This document shows positions 53,280 to 62,312 of a DNA stretch of 64,000 bases, in pieces. The stretch lies in assembly GCF_900155545.1 (NCBI RefSeq), contig NZ_LT732526.1, forward strand, positions 1,261,598 to 1,325,597, in the 5' to 3' direction. The DNA is from Clostridium sp. Marseille-P2415. Lineage in GTDB: Bacteria > Bacillota > Clostridia > Lachnospirales > Lachnospiraceae. The stretch's first letter is position 1; the number at the start of each line of letters is the position of its first letter. The notes beneath the pieces are model-generated. The model was given only the letters and a program-made list of their open reading frames with translations, did no database searches and was not told the DNA's origin. The position numbers and the translations under genes were made by a program.

Positions 53280-53343
53280 CTTTTATCACCATTTCTATAT
53301 TTCTGCCCAACCAGGAAGAACATTTCCTGCTAACCCAGAATGA

Positions 53344-53538
53344 TTAGAATTCGCGTTTTCTGTCATCTGAAATACATTCCACATAGTTCTTTTGTCTTCC
53401 TATTTCATTGATAATAAAATCCCGGATATCAGGAATCTGCACACCTTTTTCTCTTTCGTCACTCCTTTTTTTGATTTCCAGCAACTCATCAATTCCATAC
53501 GCAGTTTTGCCGGCATATCCATATCCATTTTCGGACAT
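53344..53538 (-). CDS. Small hypothetical protein
   Basis: A 64-residue frame, charged and protein-like (GIDELLEIKKRSDEREKGV, DIRDFIINEIGRQKNYVE), 65 bases upstream of the transglutaminase-like gene on the same strand. No family recognised and the ribosome site is weak, so it may be a relic or a chance frame. Confidence 0.28.
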   Translation of the reverse strand: MSENGYGYAGKTAYGIDELLEIKKRSDEREKGVQIPDIRDFIINEIGRQKNYVECISDDRKREF

Positions 53539-53796
53539 TGATATTCCAGTATGAATTTTCCTGCAAGTAGCGGCCTTAAAGCATAAAAATACTTTTTATA
53601 TTTTACCGACTCTTCCTGTAATAGTGGCTATACGTAGTTACTAAAAATTCCGAAAGCCTTTAATATACCGCTCTTTCCAGCTCAGAAGGCAAACAGTTTC
53701 AATGTTCTTCGATGTTGTGATAATGATGCCGGGAGGGCGTGATTGATCCCAGGCGGAAGTCACCATACTAAACGCATAATAAAATCAGATAACTGT

Positions 53797-54444
53797 TCAC
53801 TGATTTAAATATTCTTCCCGGTAATTCATTTTATCAAATTCAAACAGATCGACAATATTATCTACCCCGAACTGTTCTTTTGTTTCCTCCTGTTTACCCA
53901 TCAAAATTAGCATACGGTTCGGCTTGCCGGATATTGACGGGTCTGCATCTTCCCCAGTCTCGATTAACTGCCATCGGTCATTTTCATATTGATAAACAAA
54001 CTTGGTGTAAAGAATGGATTGGCTCTTTCCAGAAGCATCTTTGATGGTAAACGTATAGACTGCATTAAATTTCAGGATATTGCCTTCCAGCTTGGCACTG
54101 TCTACCTCATATAGTTGAAAATTATCCGTCTTCAGAAATTGTTCAAAAATCGCTTGCCGATCATTCGATATATTCGCTTCAATCTGAGGGTTCAGCGCAC
54201 AGAGGGCATCCAGGTCAATGCGCTGTTGGATATCCACATATTCCGCTGCTAAAATCATAGCCAGCTTTTGAGCTTCATCAATATCATAGTTCTCCAATTT
54301 TCTAAATTCATTTTCATACATTTGAACCGAACTTGCAGCAGAGACTGCCTGGCTTGTCTCCAATGGCTGAGTTACGGTCTGTTGACTGCAGGCAGTCATA
54401 AGTATCATTGCCAGAATCGGTAATATCATTTTTGTCTTTTTCAT
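53797..54444 (-). CDS. Hypothetical lipoprotein
   Basis: A 215-residue lipoprotein: signal MKKTKMILPILAMILMTAC with Cys19. The mature part has a helical start followed by a beta-rich NTF2-like or DUF4878-like segment (LEGNILKFNAVYTFTIKDAS, FVYQYENDRWQLIETG). No catalytic residues are evident. The frame opens 18 codons earlier, but ATG 54444 has GGGG-AAAAAG upstream and starts the signal. Function unknown. Confidence 0.75.
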   Translation of the reverse strand: MKKTKMILPILAMILMTACSQQTVTQPLETSQAVSAASSVQMYENEFRKLENYDIDEAQKLAMILAAEYVDIQQRIDLDALCALNPQIEANISNDRQAIFEQFLKTDNFQLYEVDSAKLEGNILKFNAVYTFTIKDASGKSQSILYTKFVYQYENDRWQLIETGEDADPSISGKPNRMLILMGKQEETKEQFGVDNIVDLFEFDKMNYREEYLNQ

Positions 54445-54629
54445 TCTTTTTCCCCATCTAGTGCCGTTTACCCCTGAAATTATTTTTACTATTGGCAAAG
54501 CAAATTGCTCGACATTACAAACTGGAATTTTTCAAGCTTATGTTTGAAAACCTGTTCACGTCGAATACTCATATTATTAAGATTAGAGTACGCAAACATA
54601 GAGCCTTTGTGATGAAGCGAATTTCCGAT

Positions 54630-55046
54630 CTACGTTTCGCTCGTACTGCCTATCTCAAGTAGGTTCCCCTCCGGATCGGCAACATAAAAGTTGCGGATGC
54701 CGAAAGAAAAGGTTATGGGTTCTCCAGTTGGAAATTGCACGCCCAGCTTCAATAGTCGCTCATATTCCGCATCCACATCGGCAAAACAGGGCAACCAAAG
54801 GGCAATTTCAAATGTCTGATTGATTCCTTTTGGAGGAACGTAGCTCTCCCCAATTGCCTGCGCAAATGCTTTCCTGCTATACATGAACAAGGATAGTTCG
54901 CCGCTTGCCGTTTCAAACTCTGCAAAATCCCCACCATTCCATTGAGTATCAAAGCCCAATGTATCTCTGTAAAATCGAACCATGCTGTCCATGTTGCCAG
55001 CTAATAGGCATGCGCCTACTCTTACATCTTTTCCGTTCAATGTCAT
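54630..55046 (-). CDS. VOC/glyoxalase-fold protein
   Basis: A 138-residue protein of the vicinal-oxygen-chelate fold: RFYRDTLGFDTQWNGGDFAE early and GIRNFYVADPEGNLLEIGS at the end, the latter with the metal-ligand Glu of the family. Members include glyoxalase I, bleomycin-binding proteins and dioxygenases; this one cannot be assigned. It appears to be a single-gene unit. Confidence 0.85.
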   Translation of the reverse strand: MTLNGKDVRVGACLLAGNMDSMVRFYRDTLGFDTQWNGGDFAEFETASGELSLFMYSRKAFAQAIGESYVPPKGINQTFEIALWLPCFADVDAEYERLLKLGVQFPTGEPITFSFGIRNFYVADPEGNLLEIGSTSET

Positions 55047-55259
55047 CCATCTCCTCTATAATCACATAATTAATTGTTTAGGATAAATTATTTTACTTTC
55101 TATCCCTAAAGTTAATTCACAAATTAAGATTTATCTCTCAGCTACAAAACAAAAGTGCTTATTTGGCGAAATTCAAACCCTTTGCTAAAACATTCATTTT
55201 CCTTACCCCACCACGGTACCCGGAAACATATTTTATTCTGATCCACTACAAAAACACAC

Positions 55260-56657
55260 CTACATATCCTGCCCAAATTTCCGAATCCCTTTGATTTCCT
55301 GGGCTTTCCACTCCAGCAGAACCACTGTTTCAACATTCGCCGTCGAAGGAAACATATCCACACAACACACCTTCTCCACCCGATACCCTTTCTCCTGAAG
55401 TACAACCATATCTCTTGCCAGACTGGTAGGCTTACAGGAAACATACACCAGCCTGTCCACGCCGAAATCGATAATCTTCCCCAACGCCTTCGGATGGATC
55501 CCATCCCTCGGCGGGTCCAGAATGATCAGATCCGGCTTATCGCTCAGCTCGTCAATAACCTTCAATACATCTCCGGCAATGAACTCACAATTATCCAGGC
55601 CGTTGAGCCCAGCATTCTCTCTGGCTGCCTCCACGGCCTCCTCTACGATTTCCACACCCACCACTTTTTTAGCTACCGGTGCAATGATCTGGGCGATGGT
55701 GCCTGTTCCGCTGTATAAATCAAATACCACCTTATCCTTAGTCTCTCCCACGTACCCTCTGACCGTCTCATACAGGACTTCCGCCCCCAGAGAATTGGTC
55801 TGAAAGAAAGAAAACGGTGATATCTTAAATTTCAGCCCCAAAAGCTCCTCATAAAAATAGTCCTGTCCATATAAGATATCGGTACGGTCACTCTTAACCA
55901 CATCTGCCAGGCTGTCATTTAACGTATGAAGAATTCCAACGATCTCTCCATTTAATGAAAGTCCCAACAACATTTCCGTGAGAGGTTTTAAATCCACTTC
56001 TTCCTGTGTTGTGGTAACAAGGTCTACCAGAATTTCACCGGTTTTTACAGCCCGCCGCACCAGAAGATGACGCAGATACCCTGTATGCTGCATCTTCTTA
56101 TAAAATCCGGTTCCCCGTGTTTCAAAATATTCCTTTACCGCCTTTAAGATGTCGCAGAAATCAGAATTAACAATCCTGCATTCCGTGGTAGTCACCACAT
56201 CATAAAAACTCCCCCTCCTATGCATGCCCAAAGCCAGAGGACCGTCCTTATACTCATCACCAAAGGAGAACTCCATTTTATTCCGGTAGCCCTCCTCGAT
56301 CGGGCTGGCTTTGATTCCTTCAAATTCATAATCCTCACAAACTGCATCTATAAGAGACTTCACCTGCTGCTCTTTGATCTTAAGCTGTTCTTCATACGGA
56401 ATGGTTTGATAGGTACAGCCACCGCAGCTTCCGAAATGGATGCACGGATTTTTTGCTGTTTCCAGCGGGGAATGCTCTAATACCTCAAGAATCCTGCCCT
56501 CACACCGTCCACCTCTTTTTTTGTTTATCATGACCCGGACTTTCTGGCCCGGAAGTGCGTGTTTTACTGCAATTTTTCCTTCCGGAAGCTCGATGACTCC
56601 CTTGTCCGGGAAATCGAACCGTCCGATTGTACCTTCGTATATCTCACCCTTTTTCAC
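55260..56657 (-). CDS. 23S rRNA (uracil-C5)-methyltransferase, RlmD/RlmCD type
   Basis: A 465-residue RNA methyltransferase. An N-terminal TRAM domain (~1-60) is followed by the Fe-S cluster cysteines CIHFGSCGGC near 72-81. The SAM domain has VVFDLYSGTGTIAQ near 305, IILDPPRDG near 370, the catalytic Cys in LVYVSCKPTSLARD near 397 and STANVETVVLLE near 440. It makes m5U in 23S rRNA. The start is a GTG with AGGAG 8 bases upstream. The last 15 residues extend beyond the usual end. Confidence 0.94.
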   Translation of the reverse strand: MKKGEIYEGTIGRFDFPDKGVIELPEGKIAVKHALPGQKVRVMINKKRGGRCEGRILEVLEHSPLETAKNPCIHFGSCGGCTYQTIPYEEQLKIKEQQVKSLIDAVCEDYEFEGIKASPIEEGYRNKMEFSFGDEYKDGPLALGMHRRGSFYDVVTTTECRIVNSDFCDILKAVKEYFETRGTGFYKKMQHTGYLRHLLVRRAVKTGEILVDLVTTTQEEVDLKPLTEMLLGLSLNGEIVGILHTLNDSLADVVKSDRTDILYGQDYFYEELLGLKFKISPFSFFQTNSLGAEVLYETVRGYVGETKDKVVFDLYSGTGTIAQIIAPVAKKVVGVEIVEEAVEAARENAGLNGLDNCEFIAGDVLKVIDELSDKPDLIILDPPRDGIHPKALGKIIDFGVDRLVYVSCKPTSLARDMVVLQEKGYRVEKVCCVDMFPSTANVETVVLLEWKAQEIKGIRKFGQDM

Positions 56658-56698
56658 TCTGCTGACTCCTATTCTATCCTTATTAACTTCTAATCGAG

Positions 56699-56731
56699 CA
56701 AAAAAGCGTGTCTCACTGTCTGAGGCACGCT
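56699..56731 (-). terminator. Terminator after the small membrane protein gene
   Basis: Minus strand AGCGTGCCTCA pairs with TGAGACACGCT (one mismatch) around GACAG; TTTTTTGC follows. Confidence 0.85.
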
Positions 56732-56753
56732 CTCTTCTTTTATAATGCCGATC

Positions 56754-57047
56754 CTACTCTTCAGAACCTTCGCCCGGCTGATCATCTTCAAAGAAATCAT
56801 CATCGAAATCATCGTCAAAATCGTCTTCGAAATCTTCTAAATAGTCCGGTGTGAAGAAACGGTATACGGTATAGGCAATTCCTGCCACCGCTGCCACTGC
56901 ACCAATGATAGCGAGTATCCAGAGGATGCAGTTCTTCTTCTTTTCTTCCTGTTCCTTTCTATGAAGCAATTCATTTACTCTGCTTGAGTTCATAAGATCT
57001 TCCAATTTGCTCATAGCTTCTTTGCTCATTGCATCAAATCTGTTCAT
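56754..57047 (-). CDS. Small single-pass membrane protein with acidic tail
   Basis: A 97-residue protein: a charged helical N-terminus (KLEDLMNSSRVNELLHRKEQ), one membrane segment at ~40-63 (ILWILAIIGAVAAVAGIAYT), then an extreme acidic tail of Asp/Glu/Phe (DFDDDFDDDFF). Proteins of this layout are common next to core genes in Lachnospiraceae, function unknown. It lies between pcrA and the methyltransferase gene, with its own terminator. Confidence 0.75.
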   Translation of the reverse strand: MNRFDAMSKEAMSKLEDLMNSSRVNELLHRKEQEEKKKNCILWILAIIGAVAAVAGIAYTVYRFFTPDYLEDFEDDFDDDFDDDFFEDDQPGEGSEE

Positions 57048-57192
57048 GTCTCCACGTCCTTTCTGAGAGCCCTGCTTTTTTCATACATTCCGGCAAAGTC
57101 TTAGTCTCTCTGCCTGTCGCAGTTATTATACCATTATATTGATTCTTTTACTATCATTTTCGCTTTTTTTTAAGAAAATATGTATTTACAAA

Positions 57193-59487
57193 TTAAACTC
57201 TTACAAGTTTTAATTTTGCAAAAGAAGCGAACATTTTCTTGACGCCGGCTTTATCAAACCGGACCGTAACTTCATAGTCCCTTCCGCCGTCCTTGATTTC
57301 CATAACCTCGCCTTCTCCAAATTTTACATGACTGACCCGGTCGCCTTCCTTATAGCTTAAAGAAGCAGCTTTTTCAACCGTAAAGGCTTTTCCAAAGCCA
57401 GGCTTGGACATGGGTTCTGCACTTTTCGAGGCATAAGCGTTATTCCCTGGCCCAAAGCTGCTGATACTTACCGGCCGTCCCGAAGCCTTCCCTCTGTTTC
57501 CCCAGGGCAGAGCGCTGTCATCAAGGCCAGAGGAATTCCGGAATGTGGATAGTCTGGGCTCCAGCTTGCTCGAATCCAAAAGATGATCTGGAATTTCCTC
57601 TATGAATCGGCTTACCTTGGAATATCTGGTTTCTCCGTTCACCATGCGCTGCCTTGCTGCCGTCATCATCAAAAATTTCTGGGCTCTGGTGATCCCGACA
57701 TAGCAGAGACGCCGTTCCTCCTCCACATCCTCTTTATCATCAGAAGAAATGGACATCATGCTTGGGAACAGACCATCCTCCATTCCGCTTAAATACACTC
57801 GCGGGAACTCCAGCCCCTTGGCACTGTGTAACGTCATCAGCGTCACTCTGTTTTCCGAATCATCCATGCGGTCCACATCCGCTACCAATGCCACCTCTTC
57901 CAGGAATTCATTTAAATTCGGGTGTTCATGTTCGCCCTCAAAGCTGACTGCCTTATTGATCAATTCCTCTATATTTTCCAGCCGGGTCTGATACTCGATC
58001 TCCCCTTCTGCTTCCAATTCCTTCTGATATCCCGTCTCATCCAGAACGTCTTCAATCAGCTCATGAATGGAATATGTCTCTTCCTCAAGCCTTCCCCTGA
58101 AATCTTCAATCTGTACGGTAAACTTAAGAATCTTCTCCGCCGCTTTTCCAAGCCCGGGCACAGCTTTTGCCCTGCAAAACGCATCATAAATGCCAAAACC
58201 GTGTTCGGATGCAAATGCCTGGACCCTGCCTAAGCTGGTGGCTCCGATGCCGCGCTTGGGAACATTGATGATTCTTAAAGCGGATAAATCATCCCTCCCA
58301 TTGGCAATGGTTTTTAAATAGGCCAGTATGTCTTTGATTTCCTTTCTCTGATAGAAGTTTACGCCTCCCACCATACGGTAAGGAACATTATGCTGTAGGC
58401 ATTTTTCCTCAATCAGACGGGACTGGGCATTGGTCCGGTAAAGAACGGCGCAGTCCTGGTAATCCGAAGCGCTGTTTAAAATATCCCGGACAATGGAATC
58501 CGCTTCCTCAGAAGCATTTTCAAACTGCTTAAACTGCACCAAAGGGCCTTCTTCATTGGCAGTCCATAATGTTTTATCCTTTCGTCCGCGGTTGTGGCGG
58601 ATCACTTCATTGGCCGCATTTAATATACTCTGGCTGGAACGGTAATTCTGTTCCAGTTTGATCACTTTTGCACCCGGATAAGCTTTCTCAAAATTTAAGA
58701 TATTTTCAACATTGGCACCACGGAATTTATAAATTGACTGGTCATCATCTCCGACCACACAGAGATTTTTATATTTACCGGCCAGCAGGCTTATCAGCTT
58801 AAACTGGGCTGTATTGGTATCCTGATACTCGTCCACCATAATGTATTTAAAACGTTCCTGGTAATAATCCAGTATTTCCGGATTATTCTGAAACAACTGC
58901 ACTGTTTTCATAATCAGGTCATCAAAATCCAGGGCGTTGTTCTTTTTTAGCTGATTCTGGTATTCCTTATAAATCTGAGCTGCCTTTTTCTGCCTGAAAT
59001 CACCGGCAGCGTTCAGTTCAAATTCCTCGGTTGTCACCAGCTCATTCTTGGCTGTGGAAATAAGTCCCAGCATGGCCCGGTCCTTATAAATTTTCGGATC
59101 AATGTCCAGAGCCTTTAAAACATGACGCATCAGGGTTTTCTGGTCGTCGGAATCATATATAGTAAAATTTGTCGTATAACCAAGGCTCTCAATATGCCGC
59201 CTAAGGATGCGGACGCAGGACGAGTGAAAGGTGGAAACCCATATGCTGTCCGCACCAAAGCTCACCAGCCGGTCCACCCGTTCCCTCATCTCTCCCGCCG
59301 CTTTGTTGGTGAAAGTGATCGCCAGAATATTCCATGGATTGACGCCTTTTTCCTCTATTAAATAAGCAATGCGGTGCGTAAGAACCCTGGTCTTACCTGA
59401 CCCGGCTCCTGCCAGCACAAGAAGCGGTCCCTCCGTATGGAGTACCGCTTCCTTCTGCATTGGATTCAATGTATCATAAATACTCAT
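57193..59487 (-). CDS. pcrA: ATP-dependent DNA helicase, PcrA/UvrD type
   Basis: A 764-residue superfamily 1A helicase used in repair and rolling-circle replication. Q motif LNPMQKEAVLHTEGP, Walker A LAGAGSGKT at 25-33, motif II VDEYQDTN near 222, GDDDQSIYKFRGA near 247, EQNYRSSQSIL near 283 and VTLMTLHSAKGLEFPRVYL near 560. The C-terminal Tudor-like stretch EGDRVSHVKFGEGEVMEI (~700-720), which binds RNA polymerase, is present, favouring PcrA. Upstream is a 52-base tandem repeat. Confidence 0.96.
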   Translation of the reverse strand: MSIYDTLNPMQKEAVLHTEGPLLVLAGAGSGKTRVLTHRIAYLIEEKGVNPWNILAITFTNKAAGEMRERVDRLVSFGADSIWVSTFHSSCVRILRRHIESLGYTTNFTIYDSDDQKTLMRHVLKALDIDPKIYKDRAMLGLISTAKNELVTTEEFELNAAGDFRQKKAAQIYKEYQNQLKKNNALDFDDLIMKTVQLFQNNPEILDYYQERFKYIMVDEYQDTNTAQFKLISLLAGKYKNLCVVGDDDQSIYKFRGANVENILNFEKAYPGAKVIKLEQNYRSSQSILNAANEVIRHNRGRKDKTLWTANEEGPLVQFKQFENASEEADSIVRDILNSASDYQDCAVLYRTNAQSRLIEEKCLQHNVPYRMVGGVNFYQRKEIKDILAYLKTIANGRDDLSALRIINVPKRGIGATSLGRVQAFASEHGFGIYDAFCRAKAVPGLGKAAEKILKFTVQIEDFRGRLEEETYSIHELIEDVLDETGYQKELEAEGEIEYQTRLENIEELINKAVSFEGEHEHPNLNEFLEEVALVADVDRMDDSENRVTLMTLHSAKGLEFPRVYLSGMEDGLFPSMMSISSDDKEDVEEERRLCYVGITRAQKFLMMTAARQRMVNGETRYSKVSRFIEEIPDHLLDSSKLEPRLSTFRNSSGLDDSALPWGNRGKASGRPVSISSFGPGNNAYASKSAEPMSKPGFGKAFTVEKAASLSYKEGDRVSHVKFGEGEVMEIKDGGRDYEVTVRFDKAGVKKMFASFAKLKLVRV

Positions 59488-59506
59488 AAACTATACCGTT
59501 CTTTCC

Positions 59507-59610
59507 TTTCCCCTTTTTTGCCCATCTTTTCAGGGCATAAAGGTATACCTGCAAGGTGTTTCCCCTTTTTTACCCAGTTTTTCAGGGCATAAAGGTATAT
59601 CTGCAAGGCG
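59507..59610. repeat. Two tandem 52-base repeats between the patatin and pcrA genes
   Basis: Units 59507-59558 and 59559-59610 differ at about six positions. Each holds TTTCCCCTTTTTT, CAGGGCATAAAGGTATA and CTGCAAGG. They fill almost the whole 128-base gap, where the pcrA promoter or the patatin 3' end must lie. Confidence 0.8.
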
Positions 59611-59615
59611 CTTCC

Positions 59616-60476
59616 TTACTCTGCAATCCCCAGATACTTTTTCACTTTCTCCAGGTGATCCTCCGCCAGACGGCGTCCGTCTTCATAAAGAGCCTGCAGC
59701 TTCCGTTTATCCTGTTCGGTCCTCTGGACCGTTACATGCTTATCCGGACGGATCACATAGATTCTTCCCGCTTCCTCCAGCCGGTCGATCTCTTCCTGCA
59801 TCCGGTTATACCGGTCCGGAACATCTTTCAATGCCTTTAAAAACTTTGGCAGAGGAGCAAAATAACGTTCATACCCTCTTTTCGTCCATTTATCCAACGG
59901 CGGCTTTCGGTATCCATGCTCTCTGGTGAGAACCACAACGATTTTATCATATCCCAAATCAATGGCCCTCTGATATGCAATGGACATGGAGCAGCCTCCG
60001 TCCAGATATTTTTTTCCATTCACACGGATCATGCCGGAAAGAATGGGGATGCTGCTGGAAGCCTTTACTGCGCTTATGAAATCATCACAGGAGCTTTTTT
60101 CAAAATACTCGGGTTTTCCCGTCTTACAGCGGGTAGCGACCACCTCAAACGTCTGCTGTGATTTGCGAAAGGTATCATAATCAAAGGGAACCAGTGTATC
60201 ACTTAATTCCCCAAAAAGGAAATCAAAATTAAAAATGGAACGGTTTCTTACCATATTCCGAAAGCTTAAAAAACGTTTGTCTTTGACATAATCCAAATCC
60301 ACTTTAATGGTCCGCCCGATCTGCTTGCTGATATAACTCATTCCGCACATGGAACCGGCCGACACACCATTTACATAGGACATTTCGATCCCCTGCTCCA
60401 TAAATACATCCAAAACGCCGGCTGTAAACACGCCTCGCAGGGAACCTCCCTCTAGAACCAATGCTCCTTCTGTCAT
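59616..60476 (-). CDS. Patatin-like phospholipase
   Basis: A 286-residue lipid acyl hydrolase of the RssA group. The oxyanion loop is GGSLRG at 10-15, the nucleophile S39 in GVSAGS, and the partner D159 in YLDGG. Patatin proteins hydrolyse phospholipid acyl chains with a Ser-Asp dyad, in the cytosol or at the membrane. It lies between the exporter genes and pcrA on the same strand; a specific role is not evident. Confidence 0.93.
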   Translation of the reverse strand: MTEGALVLEGGSLRGVFTAGVLDVFMEQGIEMSYVNGVSAGSMCGMSYISKQIGRTIKVDLDYVKDKRFLSFRNMVRNRSIFNFDFLFGELSDTLVPFDYDTFRKSQQTFEVVATRCKTGKPEYFEKSSCDDFISAVKASSSIPILSGMIRVNGKKYLDGGCSMSIAYQRAIDLGYDKIVVVLTREHGYRKPPLDKWTKRGYERYFAPLPKFLKALKDVPDRYNRMQEEIDRLEEAGRIYVIRPDKHVTVQRTEQDKRKLQALYEDGRRLAEDHLEKVKKYLGIAE

Positions 60477-60536
60477 CTTATCACCTCGCCTTCTATTCTA
60501 TTGCATTTCTCCGGCCCGGTCAATCCTTTTTCCAAA

Positions 60537-62312
60537 CTAGGAAAACTGGCTCTGGTATAGATTATAGTAGGCTCCCTGCTTTTCCATCAGCTCTTCATGG
60601 GTGCCTGCTTCCATGATATTCCCCTGATCAATGACAAAAATACGGTCTGCCTTGCGGATGGTGGAAAGGCGGTGGGCGATGACAAAGGAGGTCCTGCCCC
60701 GCAAAAGAACATCAATTCCCTTCTGCACCAAAAGCTCGGTATGGGTATCAATGCTGGAGGTTGCCTCATCAAGAATCAATATTCCGGGTCTGGAAACCAT
60801 GGTTCTGGCAAACGCCAAAAGCTGCCTCTGTCCGATGGACAGCCCTGCCCCCCGTTCACTGATTACCGTATCGTATCCATTTTCCAGCTTCATAATGAAT
60901 TCATGGGCATTGACAGCCCGGGCTGCCTCCGTCATCTCTTCCTCAGATGCATCCAGACGGCCATACTTGATATTATCTCTTATGGTACCGGAGAACAGGA
61001 AATTGTCCTGGGTCATAATTCCCATCTGGCTCCTTAAGCTTTTTAAGGTCACTCCTTTTACTTCATGGCTGTCAATCAGCACCTTCCCTTTTGTCGTCTC
61101 ATAAAAGCGGCTGATCAGATTTACGATTGTGGTTTTTCCTGCCCCGGTCGGCCCCACCAGTGCAATGGTCTCTCCCGGTTTTACGGAAAAGTTCACATCA
61201 TCAAGGATCAGGCGGTCCGGTTCATCGCCATAAGCAAAGGAAACATGGTCAAAGACCACTTCTCCATTTAGTTCCGGTAAGTCCGCAGCGTCTTCCCGGT
61301 CCGTAATTTCCGCTTCCGTATCTATGATATCAAAAATACGTTCCGCAGCTGATATGTTGGTGGTCAGCTTATTATAAAAGTTGGCCAGATTCCGGATAGG
61401 GCTCCAGAACATGGCTATGTAGGTAGAGAATGCAAGGAAGGTACCGATTCCGATTTTTTCTATACCTACGACCCGAATGCCGATAAAATATAAGAGGAAG
61501 CCGCCCAGACCCCAGGTTATTTCCACCAGCGGGCCGAATCCATCCGCCACGGTCACTGCATCAATGAATGACTTATAGTGCTGGTTTACCAGATCGTGAA
61601 ACACGTTTTTCGTCTCCGGTTCTGCGGCAAAGCTCTGTATGATCCGAATGCCGGATAAGTCTTCATGAACGTAAGCGTTTAAATTTGATGTTTTTTTGCG
61701 GTAAATCTGCCACCGCCGGTGGACGGTGGTTTCAATGAAAAACATTCCGGCGGCCAGTATGGGGAGAGTCAGAAGTGCTGCCATGGCAAGGCGGTAATTC
61801 TTAACTAACATGATGACTGCAACACAGATAACCGTAAGAAGATCCGGTATCAGCTGGGTAACACTGTCCGACAGCACATCCTTTAAGGAATTGACATCCC
61901 CGATTATCCTTGCAAGCACCTTTCCCGTAGGGCGGCTGTCAAAAAAACCGAAGCCCAGCGTTTGAATGTGTTTATAAAGTTCTTCCCGGATGTTTAACAG
62001 CACCTGGTTTGACACATCCGCCATAAGACGCATCCTTACCTTGGTTCCGGCCAGGAATAAAAGGAAAAGCACCAGTGCTGCCGCTCCCAGCCATAAAAGG
62101 CCCGCCTTGTTTCTCTGAGCCACACAGACATTGATCGCATATTCCATCATAAGAGGGGCTGACATGCTGATAGCTATGGTTCCGGCCATGATGAAAAGGA
62201 CCGCAATAATCTGCTTTTTAAAATCCAGAAGATACCGATACAGGCGAAGCAGGGTATCCTTCTTTAAAACTTCCTTCTGTTCTTCGTCTATTCTGCTTGA
62301 ATTGAATGCCAT
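60537..62312 (-). CDS. ABC exporter half-transporter with canonical ATPase site
   Basis: A 591-residue protein: six membrane segments in residues ~30-320, then the ATPase domain. Walker A is ALVGPTGAGKTT near 385, the signature is LSIGQRQ near 487, and Walker B is ILILDEATSS with the catalytic Glu. It overlaps the start of the neighbouring exporter gene by 25 bases, so the two are made together, probably as a heterodimer that exports lipids, peptides or drugs (BmrCD/TM287-288 type). Confidence 0.93.
   Translation of the reverse strand: MAFNSSRIDEEQKEVLKKDTLLRLYRYLLDFKKQIIAVLFIMAGTIAISMSAPLMMEYAINVCVAQRNKAGLLWLGAAALVLFLLFLAGTKVRMRLMADVSNQVLLNIREELYKHIQTLGFGFFDSRPTGKVLARIIGDVNSLKDVLSDSVTQLIPDLLTVICVAVIMLVKNYRLAMAALLTLPILAAGMFFIETTVHRRWQIYRKKTSNLNAYVHEDLSGIRIIQSFAAEPETKNVFHDLVNQHYKSFIDAVTVADGFGPLVEITWGLGGFLLYFIGIRVVGIEKIGIGTFLAFSTYIAMFWSPIRNLANFYNKLTTNISAAERIFDIIDTEAEITDREDAADLPELNGEVVFDHVSFAYGDEPDRLILDDVNFSVKPGETIALVGPTGAGKTTIVNLISRFYETTKGKVLIDSHEVKGVTLKSLRSQMGIMTQDNFLFSGTIRDNIKYGRLDASEEEMTEAARAVNAHEFIMKLENGYDTVISERGAGLSIGQRQLLAFARTMVSRPGILILDEATSSIDTHTELLVQKGIDVLLRGRTSFVIAHRLSTIRKADRIFVIDQGNIMEAGTHEELMEKQGAYYNLYQSQFS

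Noticed and set aside
53641-53766. 42-codon minus-strand frame starting MVTSAWDQSRPPG
   Set aside because: Looks faintly protein-like but is short, without ribosome site or recognised family.
55142-55504. 120-codon minus-strand frame at the end of the RNA methyltransferase
   Set aside because: Mostly out-of-frame overlap with the methyltransferase 3' end; Trp/Arg/Cys-rich shadow.
59507-59610. Possible CRISPR or phage attachment site
   Set aside because: Head-to-tail imperfect duplication without spacer or integrase.
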